Positions 12,495-20,291 are shown, counted from the first letter of the stretch. The stretch is 20,371 nt of DNA from JBGPBY01 sp041481485 (GCA_041481485.1 JBGPBY010000057.1:1-20371); one strand, 5' to 3'. Translations and numbers: made by a program. The notes: generated by a model not told the origin, from the sequence alone.

Positions 12495-13814
12495 GTGCGA
12501 GCCACCACCATGCAATGGCCTCTCCGCCATACACTCCACTCCCACATGCGTGCCGCGCGCATGCGTTCGGATGAAGTTTTTGCATTGCTCAATGGACGAG
12601 CTCTCTATGAACGTCCGATTGCTGAACGGCACCGCTTGATTTTTTATCTGGGTCACGTCGAGGCGTTTGAATGGAATCTAATTTGCTCCCGCGAATTCGG
12701 CATGAAATCGCAAAATCCCGAATTCGATAGTCTTTTTGCGTTCGGCATCGATCCCACGAATGGAAATCTTCCCGGGGACAAGCCGGGAGACTGGCCGCGT
12801 GAATCCGAAGTGCTTCAATACAATCAAACGGTTCGCCGTGCGATCGATCAATGCCTGGAACGCGGTGTGGAAGAATCTCCCGATGATCTGCTTTTCTGGG
12901 TTGCCATCGAACATCGGCTGATGCACGCTGAAACGCTGTCGTATTTAGTGCATGGACTACCCTTTTCTCTGAAGCGAGTTCCGGCGGGTTCAATGGTTCT
13001 CGAAACAAATTCAGATTCGCCTGCTGCGAAAATGGCGGCCGTTCCAGAAGGCTTTGCGACTCTGGGACTGGAGCGAAAGCAAAACGCATTCGGTTGGGAC
13101 AACGAATTCGATGCGCACTGCATTCACGTCCCGGAATTCGAAATTGGCGTTCACAAAGTCACAAACGCCGAGTACCTGGAATTCGTTCGCGCCGGCGGCT
13201 ACAGTGAACGTTCGTTCTGGTCCGATTCTTCATGGCAGTGGATCACATCCTCTGGAATTCGACACTCCAAATTCTGGGTACCTCATAACGGCGATTGGCG
13301 GATTCGCACGATGTTTGCCGACATACCATTCCAGACCAGCTGGCCGGTCTATGTGAGCCATTCCGAGGCGGCCGCCTATTGCCGTTGGAAAGGGTGTGTT
13401 CTGCCAACCGAAGCGCAGTATCACCGTGCGGCATTCGGAGCCCCGGACGGGACCGAGCGGGATTATCCCTGGGGAAATGCCCCGCCTCAGTCCAATTTCG
13501 GGAATTTTGATTACGAGCGATGGGACCCTGTTGCCGTCGATGCACATCCTGCGGGCGCCAGCGCATTTGGAATTTCGGGTCTGGCCGGCAACGGCTGGGA
13601 GTGGACGTCGACTTTGTTTGCGCCATTCGAAGGCTTTGAGCCATTCCCGTTCTATCCGGGATATTCCGCGGATTTTTTTGATGGTGGTCATTACGTCATG
13701 AAAGGCGGTTCGCCGAGAACCGCTGCGTTGTTGCTGCGGCGTTCGTTTCGAAACTGGTTTCAACCGAGGTACCCACACATCTATGCGAGCTTTCGATGCG
13801 TCCAATGCAATTAG
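12495..13814 (+). CDS. egtB: EgtB-type sulfoxide synthase (ergothioneine biosynthesis)
   Basis: Non-heme iron enzyme that joins a thiol (cysteine or gamma-glutamylcysteine) to hercynine with oxygen, forming the C-S bond of ergothioneine. The N-terminal DinB-like domain carries the three iron ligands, His54 (YLGHVEAFEW) and His140/His144 (IEHRLMHAE), numbered from the chosen start. The C-terminal FGE-sulfatase domain (about 180-439) has SWPVYVSHSEAAAYCRW, LPTEAQYHRAAFG, GLAGNGWEWT and RRSFRNWFQPRYPHIYASFR. GTG at 12495 is preferred because AGAAGG lies 8 bases upstream; GTG 12468 and ATG 12510 are alternatives. No egtA or egtC is present nearby, which fits a form that uses cysteine directly, as reported for the acidobacterial EgtB of Chloracidobacterium thermophilum. 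The selenium analogue or an OvoA-like reaction cannot be excluded. It overlaps egtD by 32 bases. Confidence 0.88.
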   Translation: MRATTMQWPLRHTLHSHMRAARMRSDEVFALLNGRALYERPIAERHRLIFYLGHVEAFEWNLICSREFGMKSQNPEFDSLFAFGIDPTNGNLPGDKPGDWPRESEVLQYNQTVRRAIDQCLERGVEESPDDLLFWVAIEHRLMHAETLSYLVHGLPFSLKRVPAGSMVLETNSDSPAAKMAAVPEGFATLGLERKQNAFGWDNEFDAHCIHVPEFEIGVHKVTNAEYLEFVRAGGYSERSFWSDSSWQWITSSGIRHSKFWVPHNGDWRIRTMFADIPFQTSWPVYVSHSEAAAYCRWKGCVLPTEAQYHRAAFGAPDGTERDYPWGNAPPQSNFGNFDYERWDPVAVDAHPAGASAFGISGLAGNGWEWTSTLFAPFEGFEPFPFYPGYSADFFDGGHYVMKGGSPRTAALLLRRSFRNWFQPRYPHIYASFRCVQCN

Positions 13815-14802
13815 GAACGGCGCTATCCGGCGGACAGGATTCCAGCCCATTGGGCATCCGATTTCCCATGTGGAATTCGCCGAAGACGTGCGCGCTGGAT
13901 TGTCCAGATACGGGCAGAAAGAGCTTTATTCGAAATATCTCTATGACGATGTCGGCAGTGCTTTATTCGACGTCATTACGGTTCTTCCGGAATACGGATT
14001 GACAAGGGCCGACGCCCGCCTGCTTCATCGGCACGCGCCCGAAATAGCAAGCCGCATGACGCATGCGTCGCTTGTGGTCGAACTGGGCAGCGGTTCCGGC
14101 ACCAAAACCCGTTGGATCCTTTCCGCTCTTGCCGCTTTGCATCCGGTAACGTACTGCCCTGTGGATGTCTCCGAATCCGCACTGGAGAACTGCTGGCGGG
14201 AGCTCCGGCAAATCGACTCCGTGGAGATCGTGCCGCTGGCGCAGTCGTATCTGGATGGTTTGCGCCAGGCCGTGGAATTGAGGAAACCCGATACGCCCCT
14301 TTTACTCTTGTTCCTGGGCAGCACCATCGGAAATTTCGAACCGGAGCGAGCCGAAGAGTTTTTCGGAGATATCCGCCAGTTGCTTTTGCCGGGCGACGTC
14401 TTCTATGTCAGCGCGGATCTTCAGAAGGAAATTCCCCGGGTGATTGCGGCCTATAACGATTCCATCGGAGTGACGGCAGCCTTCAATCTGAATCTTCTGG
14501 CCAGAATCAATCGGGAACTGAATGGAAAGTTTGACCTTTCAAACTTTCGTCATGAAGCACGTTACAACATAGCGAGAAATCGCATCGAAATGCATCTGCG
14601 CTCGTTGTGCGACCAGCGCGTGTCCATTGGAAAGGATTTTACCGTTCGGCTTCGCGATGGCGAGACCATCTGGACCGAAAGCAGCTACAAGTTCCGATGC
14701 GACGATATCATGGCTTTGGCCTCCCGAACCGGCTTCCAATGTGAGGTCCAGTGGACGGACGAACAATGGCCATTTTCGCAAAGCCTTCTCCGCGCAGTGT
14801 GA
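13783..14802 (+). CDS. egtD: L-histidine N-alpha-methyltransferase EgtD
   Basis: Transfers three methyl groups from SAM to the alpha-amino group of histidine, giving hercynine, the substrate of EgtB. The 339 residues show the family features: KYLYDDVGSALFDVIT (51-66), LPEYGLTRADA (68-78) with Tyr71, the SAM site VELGSGSGTKTRW (99-111), PVDVSESAL (126-134), LFLGSTIGNF (176-185) with Asn184 for the histidine amino group, and WTESSYKF (297-304), where Glu299 and Ser301 match the imidazole-binding pair of mycobacterial EgtD. The length is typical (about 320-340). The start lies within the last codons of egtB in another frame, so translation is probably coupled and the two form the minimal ergothioneine module. 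Confidence 0.94.
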   Translation: MRAFDASNAIRNGAIRRTGFQPIGHPISHVEFAEDVRAGLSRYGQKELYSKYLYDDVGSALFDVITVLPEYGLTRADARLLHRHAPEIASRMTHASLVVELGSGSGTKTRWILSALAALHPVTYCPVDVSESALENCWRELRQIDSVEIVPLAQSYLDGLRQAVELRKPDTPLLLLFLGSTIGNFEPERAEEFFGDIRQLLLPGDVFYVSADLQKEIPRVIAAYNDSIGVTAAFNLNLLARINRELNGKFDLSNFRHEARYNIARNRIEMHLRSLCDQRVSIGKDFTVRLRDGETIWTESSYKFRCDDIMALASRTGFQCEVQWTDEQWPFSQSLLRAV

Positions 14803-14825
14803 CGGCAATTATTGTGTCTCAGCTT

Positions 14826-15066
14826 GAATCCCCAGTGTAGGGGCGGTCAAAGAAGGTGTGAAGAAATAATCAATACTCAATATTCAATTCTCAATTCTCA
14901 TCGGCGGTGGCGCTTCGCGCAATCATCTCTTAAAGATGCCGCGCGATAGCGCATCCACAATTGAGAATTGAGAATTGAATATTGAGTATTGATTATTTCT
15001 TCACACCTTCTTTGACCGCCCTTACAGTCGGGCTTGCATTCCTTCGCACCTTTCCATGACCGCGCA
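14826..15066. repeat. Palindromic repeat A with 65-bp inverted arms
   Basis: Positions 14836-14900 and 14962-15026 are inverted repeats of 65 bases with a single mismatch. The 61-base centre also pairs imperfectly (GCGCT-TCGCGC with GCGCGATAGCGC), so the whole unit can fold into one hairpin of about 190 bases. Outer flanks carry family motifs: a GAATCCCCAGTGTAGGGGCGG head on the left, and CGGGCTTGCATTC and CCATGACCGCGC on the right, both also seen in the copy at 15459. It begins 24 bases after the egtD stop and could act as a transcription barrier or mRNA stabiliser. No coding sequence is inside. MITE-like in shape; no target duplication was identified. Confidence 0.8.
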
Positions 15067-15095
15067 CGATCCTGAATCGCCCACATAGCGGCCTC

Positions 15096-15124
15096 TTGAG
15101 CTTCGTCTGTCTCCCTGCTATAAC
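15096..15124 (+). promoter_or_regulatory. Predicted promoter of the DUF1161 gene
   Basis: TTGAGC (15096-15101) and TATAAC (15119-15124) are spaced by 17 bases, matching 4 and 5 of 6 consensus bases. Transcription would start near 15131, giving a leader of about 34 bases that contains the CGGAGG ribosome site. Confidence 0.55.
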
Positions 15125-15164
15125 GATTCTCACTTGGCGGCGGATGCCGTCATTCGGAGGGATC

Positions 15165-15401
15165 ATGAGACAGAGAGTACTGGGCGCCGCGGTTGCATGC
15201 GCGTTGATGTCATTTCCTGCGTTTGCGGCCGCGGGAAAAGCGTGCGAAGAGTTGAAGATGGAAATCGCCGCCAAGATTGAAGCCAACGGTGTAAAGGGCT
15301 ATGAATTGACCATCGTAAAAAGCGATGAAGTAAAACCGGAAGATAAAGTTGTCGGCAGCTGCGACGGCGGGACAAAGAAGATTATTTACAAACGCAAGTA
15401 A
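15165..15401 (+). CDS. DUF1161 family secreted protein
   Basis: A 78-residue small exported protein. Residues 1-22 are a signal peptide with a cleavage site at about AFAAAG. The mature part carries the family pattern CEELKMEIAAKIEANGVKGYELTIV and a closing VVGSCDGGTKKIIYKR. Two cysteines remain in the mature protein (in ACEEL and GSCDG) and probably form a disulfide. DUF1161 proteins are periplasmic and of unknown function in proteobacteria and others. The ATG at 15165 is selected because CGGAGG lies 4 bases upstream and the signal peptide starts there; a longer frame from 15096 overlaps the promoter. It stands alone between repeats A and B. Confidence 0.85.
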   Translation: MRQRVLGAAVACALMSFPAFAAAGKACEELKMEIAAKIEANGVKGYELTIVKSDEVKPEDKVVGSCDGGTKKIIYKRK

Positions 15402-15458
15402 GCCATCCGCAAAATTTATCCAGCCTGTTAACGAATTTTCCCGCCATACGTATATGTA

Positions 15459-15628
15459 ACTGTAGGCGCGGTTCATGACGCTGAATGAATGCGATTCCCC
15501 ACTGTAGGGGTGGTCTATGACCGCCCGCAATCTGTGGGGATTGCATCCATCAAAATTGTGGGCGGAAATTTCTTGATGGCTGCGCCCTATCGGGCTTGCA
15601 TTCGCTCCGCTCATGGACCGTCCCTGCA
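15459..15628. repeat. Palindromic repeat B
   Basis: The copy begins with TGTAGGCGCGGTTCATGACG, continues with TGAATGAATGCGATTCCCC, then has TGTAGGGGTGGTCTATGACC, and closes with CGGGCTTGCATTCGCTCC and CATGGACCGTCCCTGCAG, the diverged inverse of its left arm. Copy C has the first three blocks in inverse order on its right side. The right arm is more decayed than in copy C. It fills most of the space between the DUF1161 gene and the next promoter. Confidence 0.7.
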
Positions 15629-15679
15629 GCTGCTCAATTCGAATTGATTGAAACATTCTCTGGCGCAATTCTTTTGTGC

Positions 15680-15707
15680 TTGGTGATACAGAGTACTCTG
15701 TGATAAC
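15680..15707 (+). promoter_or_regulatory. Predicted promoter with palindromic operator in the spacer
   Basis: TTGGTG (15680-15685) and GATAAC (15702-15707) are 16 bases apart. The spacer contains the perfect 14-base palindrome ACAGAGTACTCTGT (15688-15701). Such a placement would allow a dimeric regulator to block polymerase or distort the promoter. The downstream genes are the two tandem secreted repeat proteins. No regulator gene lies next to it, and the AraC-type protein at 961 is not expected to bind a symmetric site. Confidence 0.45.
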
Positions 15708-15767
15708 AAATAGCGGAACTTTATTTCCGGCCTTTTCGTTATCAATCCTCAGAATCGGAGAGTTGCG

Positions 15768-17522
15768 ATGAATGTTCTGAGAATGACTGCCGTCGTTGTA
15801 TTGCTTCTGCAGAACGTGCCCGCTAGGCCTGCAGGAACTGCTTCTGTGGAAGGCGTTGTCATGAAACTGGGGACGAACGAGCCGATTGCCGGGGCCGATC
15901 TCGAACTTACCCTGCAGCAGGAGAGTGCCACTTCGACCACACCACCGTACACGGCGGTCTCGGGCGCGGATGGCAAATTTGCGTTTCGAAATATAGCGGC
16001 AGGGACCTACAAGCTTGTAGCGGCGCGCATCGGCGGCAACTTCACTCCTTTTGAATATGGGCAGCATGGAACGCTGGGGCGTGGCGTGCTGTTTCCGCTC
16101 GGCAACGGAGAAGCGAAAAAGGACATTCGAATGGACATGGCTCCGGTGGGGTCGATCAACGGCCGCATTCTCGATGGCGATAACCGGCCGGTGGGCCACG
16201 CATCGGTAATGGCCATGACTCCGATTTATCGAAACGGTGAACGGATTGTCACCATCGTGGCCGTTGTTCATTCCGACGATCACGGCGAGTTCCGGCTGTT
16301 TTCCCTCACTCCCGGCCGGTACTACGTCGCAGCTCGACTGGAGGACTTGGCGCGCCGAACTGCGGCGCTGGGATACTACCCCCCCGGACGTATCCTGGTT
16401 TCGGATCGCGCCGAGTCCCCAGTCGTGACCAGACGCACGCTTCCAACGGGGGAAGTGGTCGAGGAAACATATCAACTCGTTTACTACGGAGGCGGGACGA
16501 ATCCCGATCTGTCTGCACCCATCGAAGTTCGGCCCGGTGCTGCGGTTGCGGGCATCGACATATCGGTGTATCAGGGCAAGATTCTGTCCCGGCACATCCG
16601 AGGCAAGATTGCGGTCAGTGGCGGCGCGTCCATTCCTGTTGGAGCCCGCATTCTTGCGGTGCCGCAGCGTTATGCCTCGGACATGCCGGTGCCGACCGGA
16701 ATGGCCGACGCTGCAGGAGTATTCGATCTCGCGGGTGCTGTTCCCGGAAAGTACTATCTGACCGCACTGGTGCCTGCGGATCCCAACATCCGAACCACTC
16801 CGCCGCCGCAACCGCAGTTTGGATTTTCCGTGATTGAAGTTGGTGAGAAGGACCTTGAAGGCGTCTCGGTGAGCACTTCCACGGGATATCCTGTTTCCGG
16901 AAAGTTGTCGATTGAGAACAAGGCTGAAAGCGATCCCGATGTGGCAAAGCTTCGCTTTGAAATTGCGCATGAACCGAACATTCTGGGGTTTCCTCAGCTG
17001 AATTCCAATCCGAAGTTTTCTCCGAACGGTGAGTTCACCCTGGCCACGGTAGCTGGAGGGGATTACACCGTGCAAATCACCGGACTTCCCGCCAACGGTT
17101 ATGCGAAATCCGTGCGGCTGGGCACGAGGGATCTGTTGCTGGAGACGCTTCACGTCGATGTTCAGCAGCTGGGTCGAATTGAAGCCGTGGTGGGGACCGA
17201 CGCATCCACACTGACAGGCCATGTCGTGGATGAACGTCAGGACGCCGCAGTGAATGTAAAAGTAGTGCTCGTTCCCGATGCTCCGCTGCGCCGGCGCTGG
17301 GATCTCTACAAGAGCACGTCCACCGATCCTTCAGGAAATTTCACCATCAAGACCGTACCGCCGGGCGGCTACAAGGTTCTTGCCTGGGAGGACATTCCGG
17401 ACAATATCTGGACAATTCCCGAATCCCTTCGGGTAGACGAGTCGCGTGGGCGTTCGATCCACATCGGGTCCGCTGCAACGGAACGCGTCGAACTGACAGT
17501 CATTCCGGCGGCCCGCCGTTAA
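15768..17522 (+). CDS. Secreted carboxypeptidase-regulatory-like repeat protein 1
   Basis: A 584-residue exported protein built of repeated Ig-like beta-sandwich domains of the CarboxypepD_reg type. Residues 1-22 are a signal peptide. Repeats are visible by their recurring SVEGVV/GxV start and DGKFAFRNIAAGTYKLVA end: about 25-90, 127-192 (GEFRLFSLTPGRYYVAA), 285-345 (GVFDLAGAVPGKYYLTA), 368-445 (GEFTLATVAGGDYTVQI) and 480-580 (GNFTIKTVPPGGYKVLAWEDI). No peptidase or TonB-dependent receptor domain is attached. Such proteins are abundant in Acidobacteriota; roles in binding polysaccharide or building surface structures are guesses. GGAGAG precedes the ATG. The next gene starts 10 bases after its stop and encodes a paralogue, so the pair is one operon. 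Confidence 0.88.
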   Translation: MNVLRMTAVVVLLLQNVPARPAGTASVEGVVMKLGTNEPIAGADLELTLQQESATSTTPPYTAVSGADGKFAFRNIAAGTYKLVAARIGGNFTPFEYGQHGTLGRGVLFPLGNGEAKKDIRMDMAPVGSINGRILDGDNRPVGHASVMAMTPIYRNGERIVTIVAVVHSDDHGEFRLFSLTPGRYYVAARLEDLARRTAALGYYPPGRILVSDRAESPVVTRRTLPTGEVVEETYQLVYYGGGTNPDLSAPIEVRPGAAVAGIDISVYQGKILSRHIRGKIAVSGGASIPVGARILAVPQRYASDMPVPTGMADAAGVFDLAGAVPGKYYLTALVPADPNIRTTPPPQPQFGFSVIEVGEKDLEGVSVSTSTGYPVSGKLSIENKAESDPDVAKLRFEIAHEPNILGFPQLNSNPKFSPNGEFTLATVAGGDYTVQITGLPANGYAKSVRLGTRDLLLETLHVDVQQLGRIEAVVGTDASTLTGHVVDERQDAAVNVKVVLVPDAPLRRRWDLYKSTSTDPSGNFTIKTVPPGGYKVLAWEDIPDNIWTIPESLRVDESRGRSIHIGSAATERVELTVIPAARR

Positions 17523-17532
17523 AGGAAAGCTT

Positions 17533-19341
17533 ATGAAATGGATTTTCCCGATTGCTCTGTTCGTGTTTCTCGCGCCGGCAGCGCCGGCCCAGACGGCATC
17601 GGCCACGCCGGTAGCCGGCATTGTGATGCAGAAGGGAAGTGACAACGTGATCTGGGGCGCCAATGTGGAGTTGCGGAAGGAAGGCAGCATTACGGCCATG
17701 TTTGGCGCCATGACTCGCGAGGACGGAAAGTTTTCGTTTCCCAGTGTTCCCGCCGGACGTTATCAGCTGGTTGCCACCAGTCCGGGTTATGTCGCCGCGG
17801 AGTACGGCCAGAAACGGATGAAAGGCGCCGGACTTCCCCTCATCGTGGACGCAGGCCGGCCGTTGACCGATGTTCGTGTCGAGATGGTGCCGACAGGCGC
17901 GATTGCCGGACGTGTGACCAACTCTTCCGGTGAGCCGATTGCCATTGTGGATGTGTTCGCGCTGAAGTCGTCTTATCAGGAAGGCCAGCGGATACTGACG
18001 CAGGTGCTCTCGGCAAAAACTGACGAGCGCGGAGAATTCCGCATGTTCTGGCTCACGCCCGGTTCCTACTACATCAATGCGGTCGTGCCCGACAGCACGA
18101 ACCAGGCGGCGCTGATTATGAACAGCGACGGCATGGACGGCGGCGCATCGCTCCAGGGAGTTCGAACCGTGTTTCGTGACGTCTTGAGCCGTCCAATCGG
18201 AACCGGAGCCGCGCAAGACGAGGCGCATGTTCCGATCTACTATCCATCGACGTCCAACCCGCAGCTGGCACGGCCAATCGACGTTCGCCCCGGTGAAGAC
18301 ATTCGCGGCATCAATCTCATTGCCGATGTCGTTCGGACATTTCACGTACGCGGAGTGGTGGCGGGATTCAACGCAAATCCCGGTACGGGGGCGCCGAACA
18401 GCGCCAACGTTGTGGCCCAGGGCCGTCTTATTCCGGTGGATCCGGCATGGCCGCCATCGGGTATACAGGTCGATCCGGCAACCGGCAAGTTCGACATCCC
18501 TCGCGTCGTCCCCGGTTCCTACATTCTGTATGTTCAGCAACGTCCGTCCGCCCAGTCGACGCCCGCGGATGTCATGTGGGCCAGTATGCCGCTCACGGTG
18601 CGCGAACAGGACATCGACAACCTGTCGGTTGTGCCGCGTCCCGGCGTCAGTCTTCCCGGCAAAGTCGTCGTTGAGGGGCAACCCGACGTGGAAGGGAATT
18701 CCCCGGCATCCGGATTGTTTATCGGAATGCGGCCGGATCCTCTCGTGACACAACAGGCGCCTTCACCGTCGACGCGAGTCTCCAATGATGGAACATTTAC
18801 ACTGCCCGGTGTCATCGCGGGTAGGTATCGCGTGTATGTGCCGCCATTGCTGAATCCAACCAATCCTCAACTCTTGTCGGGGTTGCCGCCGCTTCGCACC
18901 AATCTCCAGAATTCCTATATCAAAAGTATTCGCGTTGGCGGCAACGATGTGCTGGACGGCGGTGTGAGTCTCACGCCAACCGAAGGCATGACCATGGAAA
19001 TCGTCATGGGCGCCAACGCCGCAGTGCTGGAAGGACGTGTCACGCGCGGAGGACAGCCTGCATCGGAGATCACCGTCGGTATGCTTCCGAGTGCGCTCAA
19101 CGCCAGAGGCTTCCGCACGGACATGCACAAGACGACCCTGACGGATGCCTCGGGAAAATTTCAAATTCGCGGACTGCCGCCTGGTATTTACAAAATCTTC
19201 GCCTGGGAAGAAGCGGATAAGGACGCCATCATGGACCTCGATTTTGTCCTTGGATACGAAGAGAAGGGATCACGTCTCGAGATCCATGATGGAGAAACGC
19301 AGAAGATTGAACTCGAGGTCATATCGGCGAAGGTTCCGTGA
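17533..19341 (+). CDS. Secreted carboxypeptidase-regulatory-like repeat protein 2
   Basis: A 602-residue paralogue of the preceding protein with the same order of parts. A signal peptide (1-19, ending PAAPAQ) is followed by a first repeat AGIVMQKGSDNVIWGANVEL to DGKFSFPSVPAGRYQLVATSPGYVAAEYGQ (about 26-95), then GEFRMFWLTPGSYYINA, a central GKFDIPRVVPGSYILYV, GTFTLPGVIAGRYRVYV and a last GKFQIRGLPPGIYKIFAWEEAD. The shared EYGQ segment, the ITR-like QRI(V/L)T block and the IYYPSTSNPxLARPIDVRPG stretch show common descent by tandem duplication. AAAGGAAAG precedes the ATG. The protein probably works in the periplasm or at the cell surface with its neighbour. No enzymatic domain was seen. Confidence 0.88.
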   Translation: MKWIFPIALFVFLAPAAPAQTASATPVAGIVMQKGSDNVIWGANVELRKEGSITAMFGAMTREDGKFSFPSVPAGRYQLVATSPGYVAAEYGQKRMKGAGLPLIVDAGRPLTDVRVEMVPTGAIAGRVTNSSGEPIAIVDVFALKSSYQEGQRILTQVLSAKTDERGEFRMFWLTPGSYYINAVVPDSTNQAALIMNSDGMDGGASLQGVRTVFRDVLSRPIGTGAAQDEAHVPIYYPSTSNPQLARPIDVRPGEDIRGINLIADVVRTFHVRGVVAGFNANPGTGAPNSANVVAQGRLIPVDPAWPPSGIQVDPATGKFDIPRVVPGSYILYVQQRPSAQSTPADVMWASMPLTVREQDIDNLSVVPRPGVSLPGKVVVEGQPDVEGNSPASGLFIGMRPDPLVTQQAPSPSTRVSNDGTFTLPGVIAGRYRVYVPPLLNPTNPQLLSGLPPLRTNLQNSYIKSIRVGGNDVLDGGVSLTPTEGMTMEIVMGANAAVLEGRVTRGGQPASEITVGMLPSALNARGFRTDMHKTTLTDASGKFQIRGLPPGIYKIFAWEEADKDAIMDLDFVLGYEEKGSRLEIHDGETQKIELEVISAKVP

Positions 19342-19345
19342 CTGA

Positions 19346-19478
19346 CGAATGCGATTCCCCACTGTAGGGGCGGTCTATGACCGCCCCCAATTTTGGGGAA
19401 TGCAATCCGCCAGATTGTGGGCGGTCATAGACCGCCCCTACAATGGGACCGCATTCATTCACATGACCGCGCCTACGA
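19346..19478. repeat. Palindromic repeat C
   Basis: Best preserved copy. The left arm (19347-19386) and right arm (19419-19456) both hold GGGCGGTC-TAT-GACCGCCC cores preceded by GAATGCGATTCCCC or its variant. A short hairpin CCCCAA-TT-TTGGGG lies at the left core's end. The right side continues with the second family motif CATGACCGCGCCTA (19462-19475), whose CTA is the TAG stop of the minus-strand binding-protein gene. It separates two convergent genes and could end transcription from both sides, though there is no T-run. Confidence 0.8.
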
Positions 19479-20258
19479 TGCAGCTCCGCTAAAAATCCTG
19501 TGGAGCTGGCTCACACCTTCCGTCAACGCTGCCGGTCCCGGCTGAAGGATATACGTGGATTTGATTTCGAAGATCTGATTGTTCCGGACTGCGGAAATCG
19601 CTTCCCAACCTGGGCGTGAACGAATTTTGTCTTTGTTCACTTTGACTCCGCACCAGGAAGCGACAATGATTTCCGGATCCCGCGCAATGACCTCCGAGGG
19701 ATCTACAATCCGTTCCTTGCCAGACTTCCCGAATCGAAGTTTCGGAAATATGGGATCTCCGCCGGCAATCTCGATGAGTTCTTCCACCCAGCGAATACCG
19801 CTGATCAGCGGATCGTTCCACTCTTCAAAAAATATCCTTGGGCGCTTTGCAAACCAGCTAGCGGATATTCGAATCTCGTCCAGACCCGATTCCATTCTTG
19901 CCACGAGGTCGCGGCCTTTTTCGGGAACTCCGACAACATTGGCGACGGTCCGGATCATTTCCAGAATCTCGCGGACGCTTCTCTGATTGAACACGAATAC
20001 CGTCACACCGCGCCGGATGAGTTCTGCGGCGATATCGGCCTGAAGATCCGAGAATGCCAGAACAAGATCCGGTTCCAGGCTGAGAATCTTGTCGAATTTC
20101 GCGTTAATGAATGCCGAGACTTTTGGTTTTTGCCGGGCCTCTGGCGGCCGCACCGTGTATCCGGACACACCGACGATGCGGTCCTGTTCCCCGAGCAGGT
20201 ACAACGTCTCGGTCGTTTCTTCGGTGAGACAGATGATGCGTTGAGGGAACCCAGCCAA
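19473..20258 (-). CDS. BtuF-like cobalamin-type periplasmic-binding-fold protein without signal peptide
   Basis: A 261-residue protein of the class III binding-protein fold (PF01497), which in secreted members binds vitamin B12, hemin or siderophores for ABC import. The family pattern is present: RIICLTEETTETLYLLGEQDRIVGVSGYT (7-35), KVSAFINAKFDKILSLEPDLVLAFSDLQ (46-73), a long linking helix (about 95-130), GIRWVEELIEIAGGDPIFP (154-172), and DPEIIVASWCGVKVNKDKI near 190-212. No signal peptide or lipobox precedes the domain, and no permease or ATPase gene is adjacent. TTG at 20258 fits the domain start, with a purine-rich GGCGGAAG just upstream; the frame stays open farther upstream without a better start. 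It may be a cytoplasmic corrinoid-binding protein or an importer part whose export signal was lost. Confidence 0.82.
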   Translation of the reverse strand: MAGFPQRIICLTEETTETLYLLGEQDRIVGVSGYTVRPPEARQKPKVSAFINAKFDKILSLEPDLVLAFSDLQADIAAELIRRGVTVFVFNQRSVREILEMIRTVANVVGVPEKGRDLVARMESGLDEIRISASWFAKRPRIFFEEWNDPLISGIRWVEELIEIAGGDPIFPKLRFGKSGKERIVDPSEVIARDPEIIVASWCGVKVNKDKIRSRPGWEAISAVRNNQIFEIKSTYILQPGPAALTEGVSQLHRIFSGAAS

Positions 20259-20291
20259 AACTTCCGCCCTTCGACAGATTTGATGACGACT

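Noticed and set aside
15210..17222. Open frame of 670 codons on the minus strand
   Set aside because: It runs antisense to the DUF1161 gene, repeat B and the first secreted repeat protein, is rich in Arg/His/Ser and shows no domain. The plus-strand genes have signal peptides, ribosome sites and clear repeats.
17500..18753. Open frame of 417 codons on the minus strand
   Set aside because: Antisense shadow of the second secreted repeat protein, with biased Arg/His composition and no recognisable domain.
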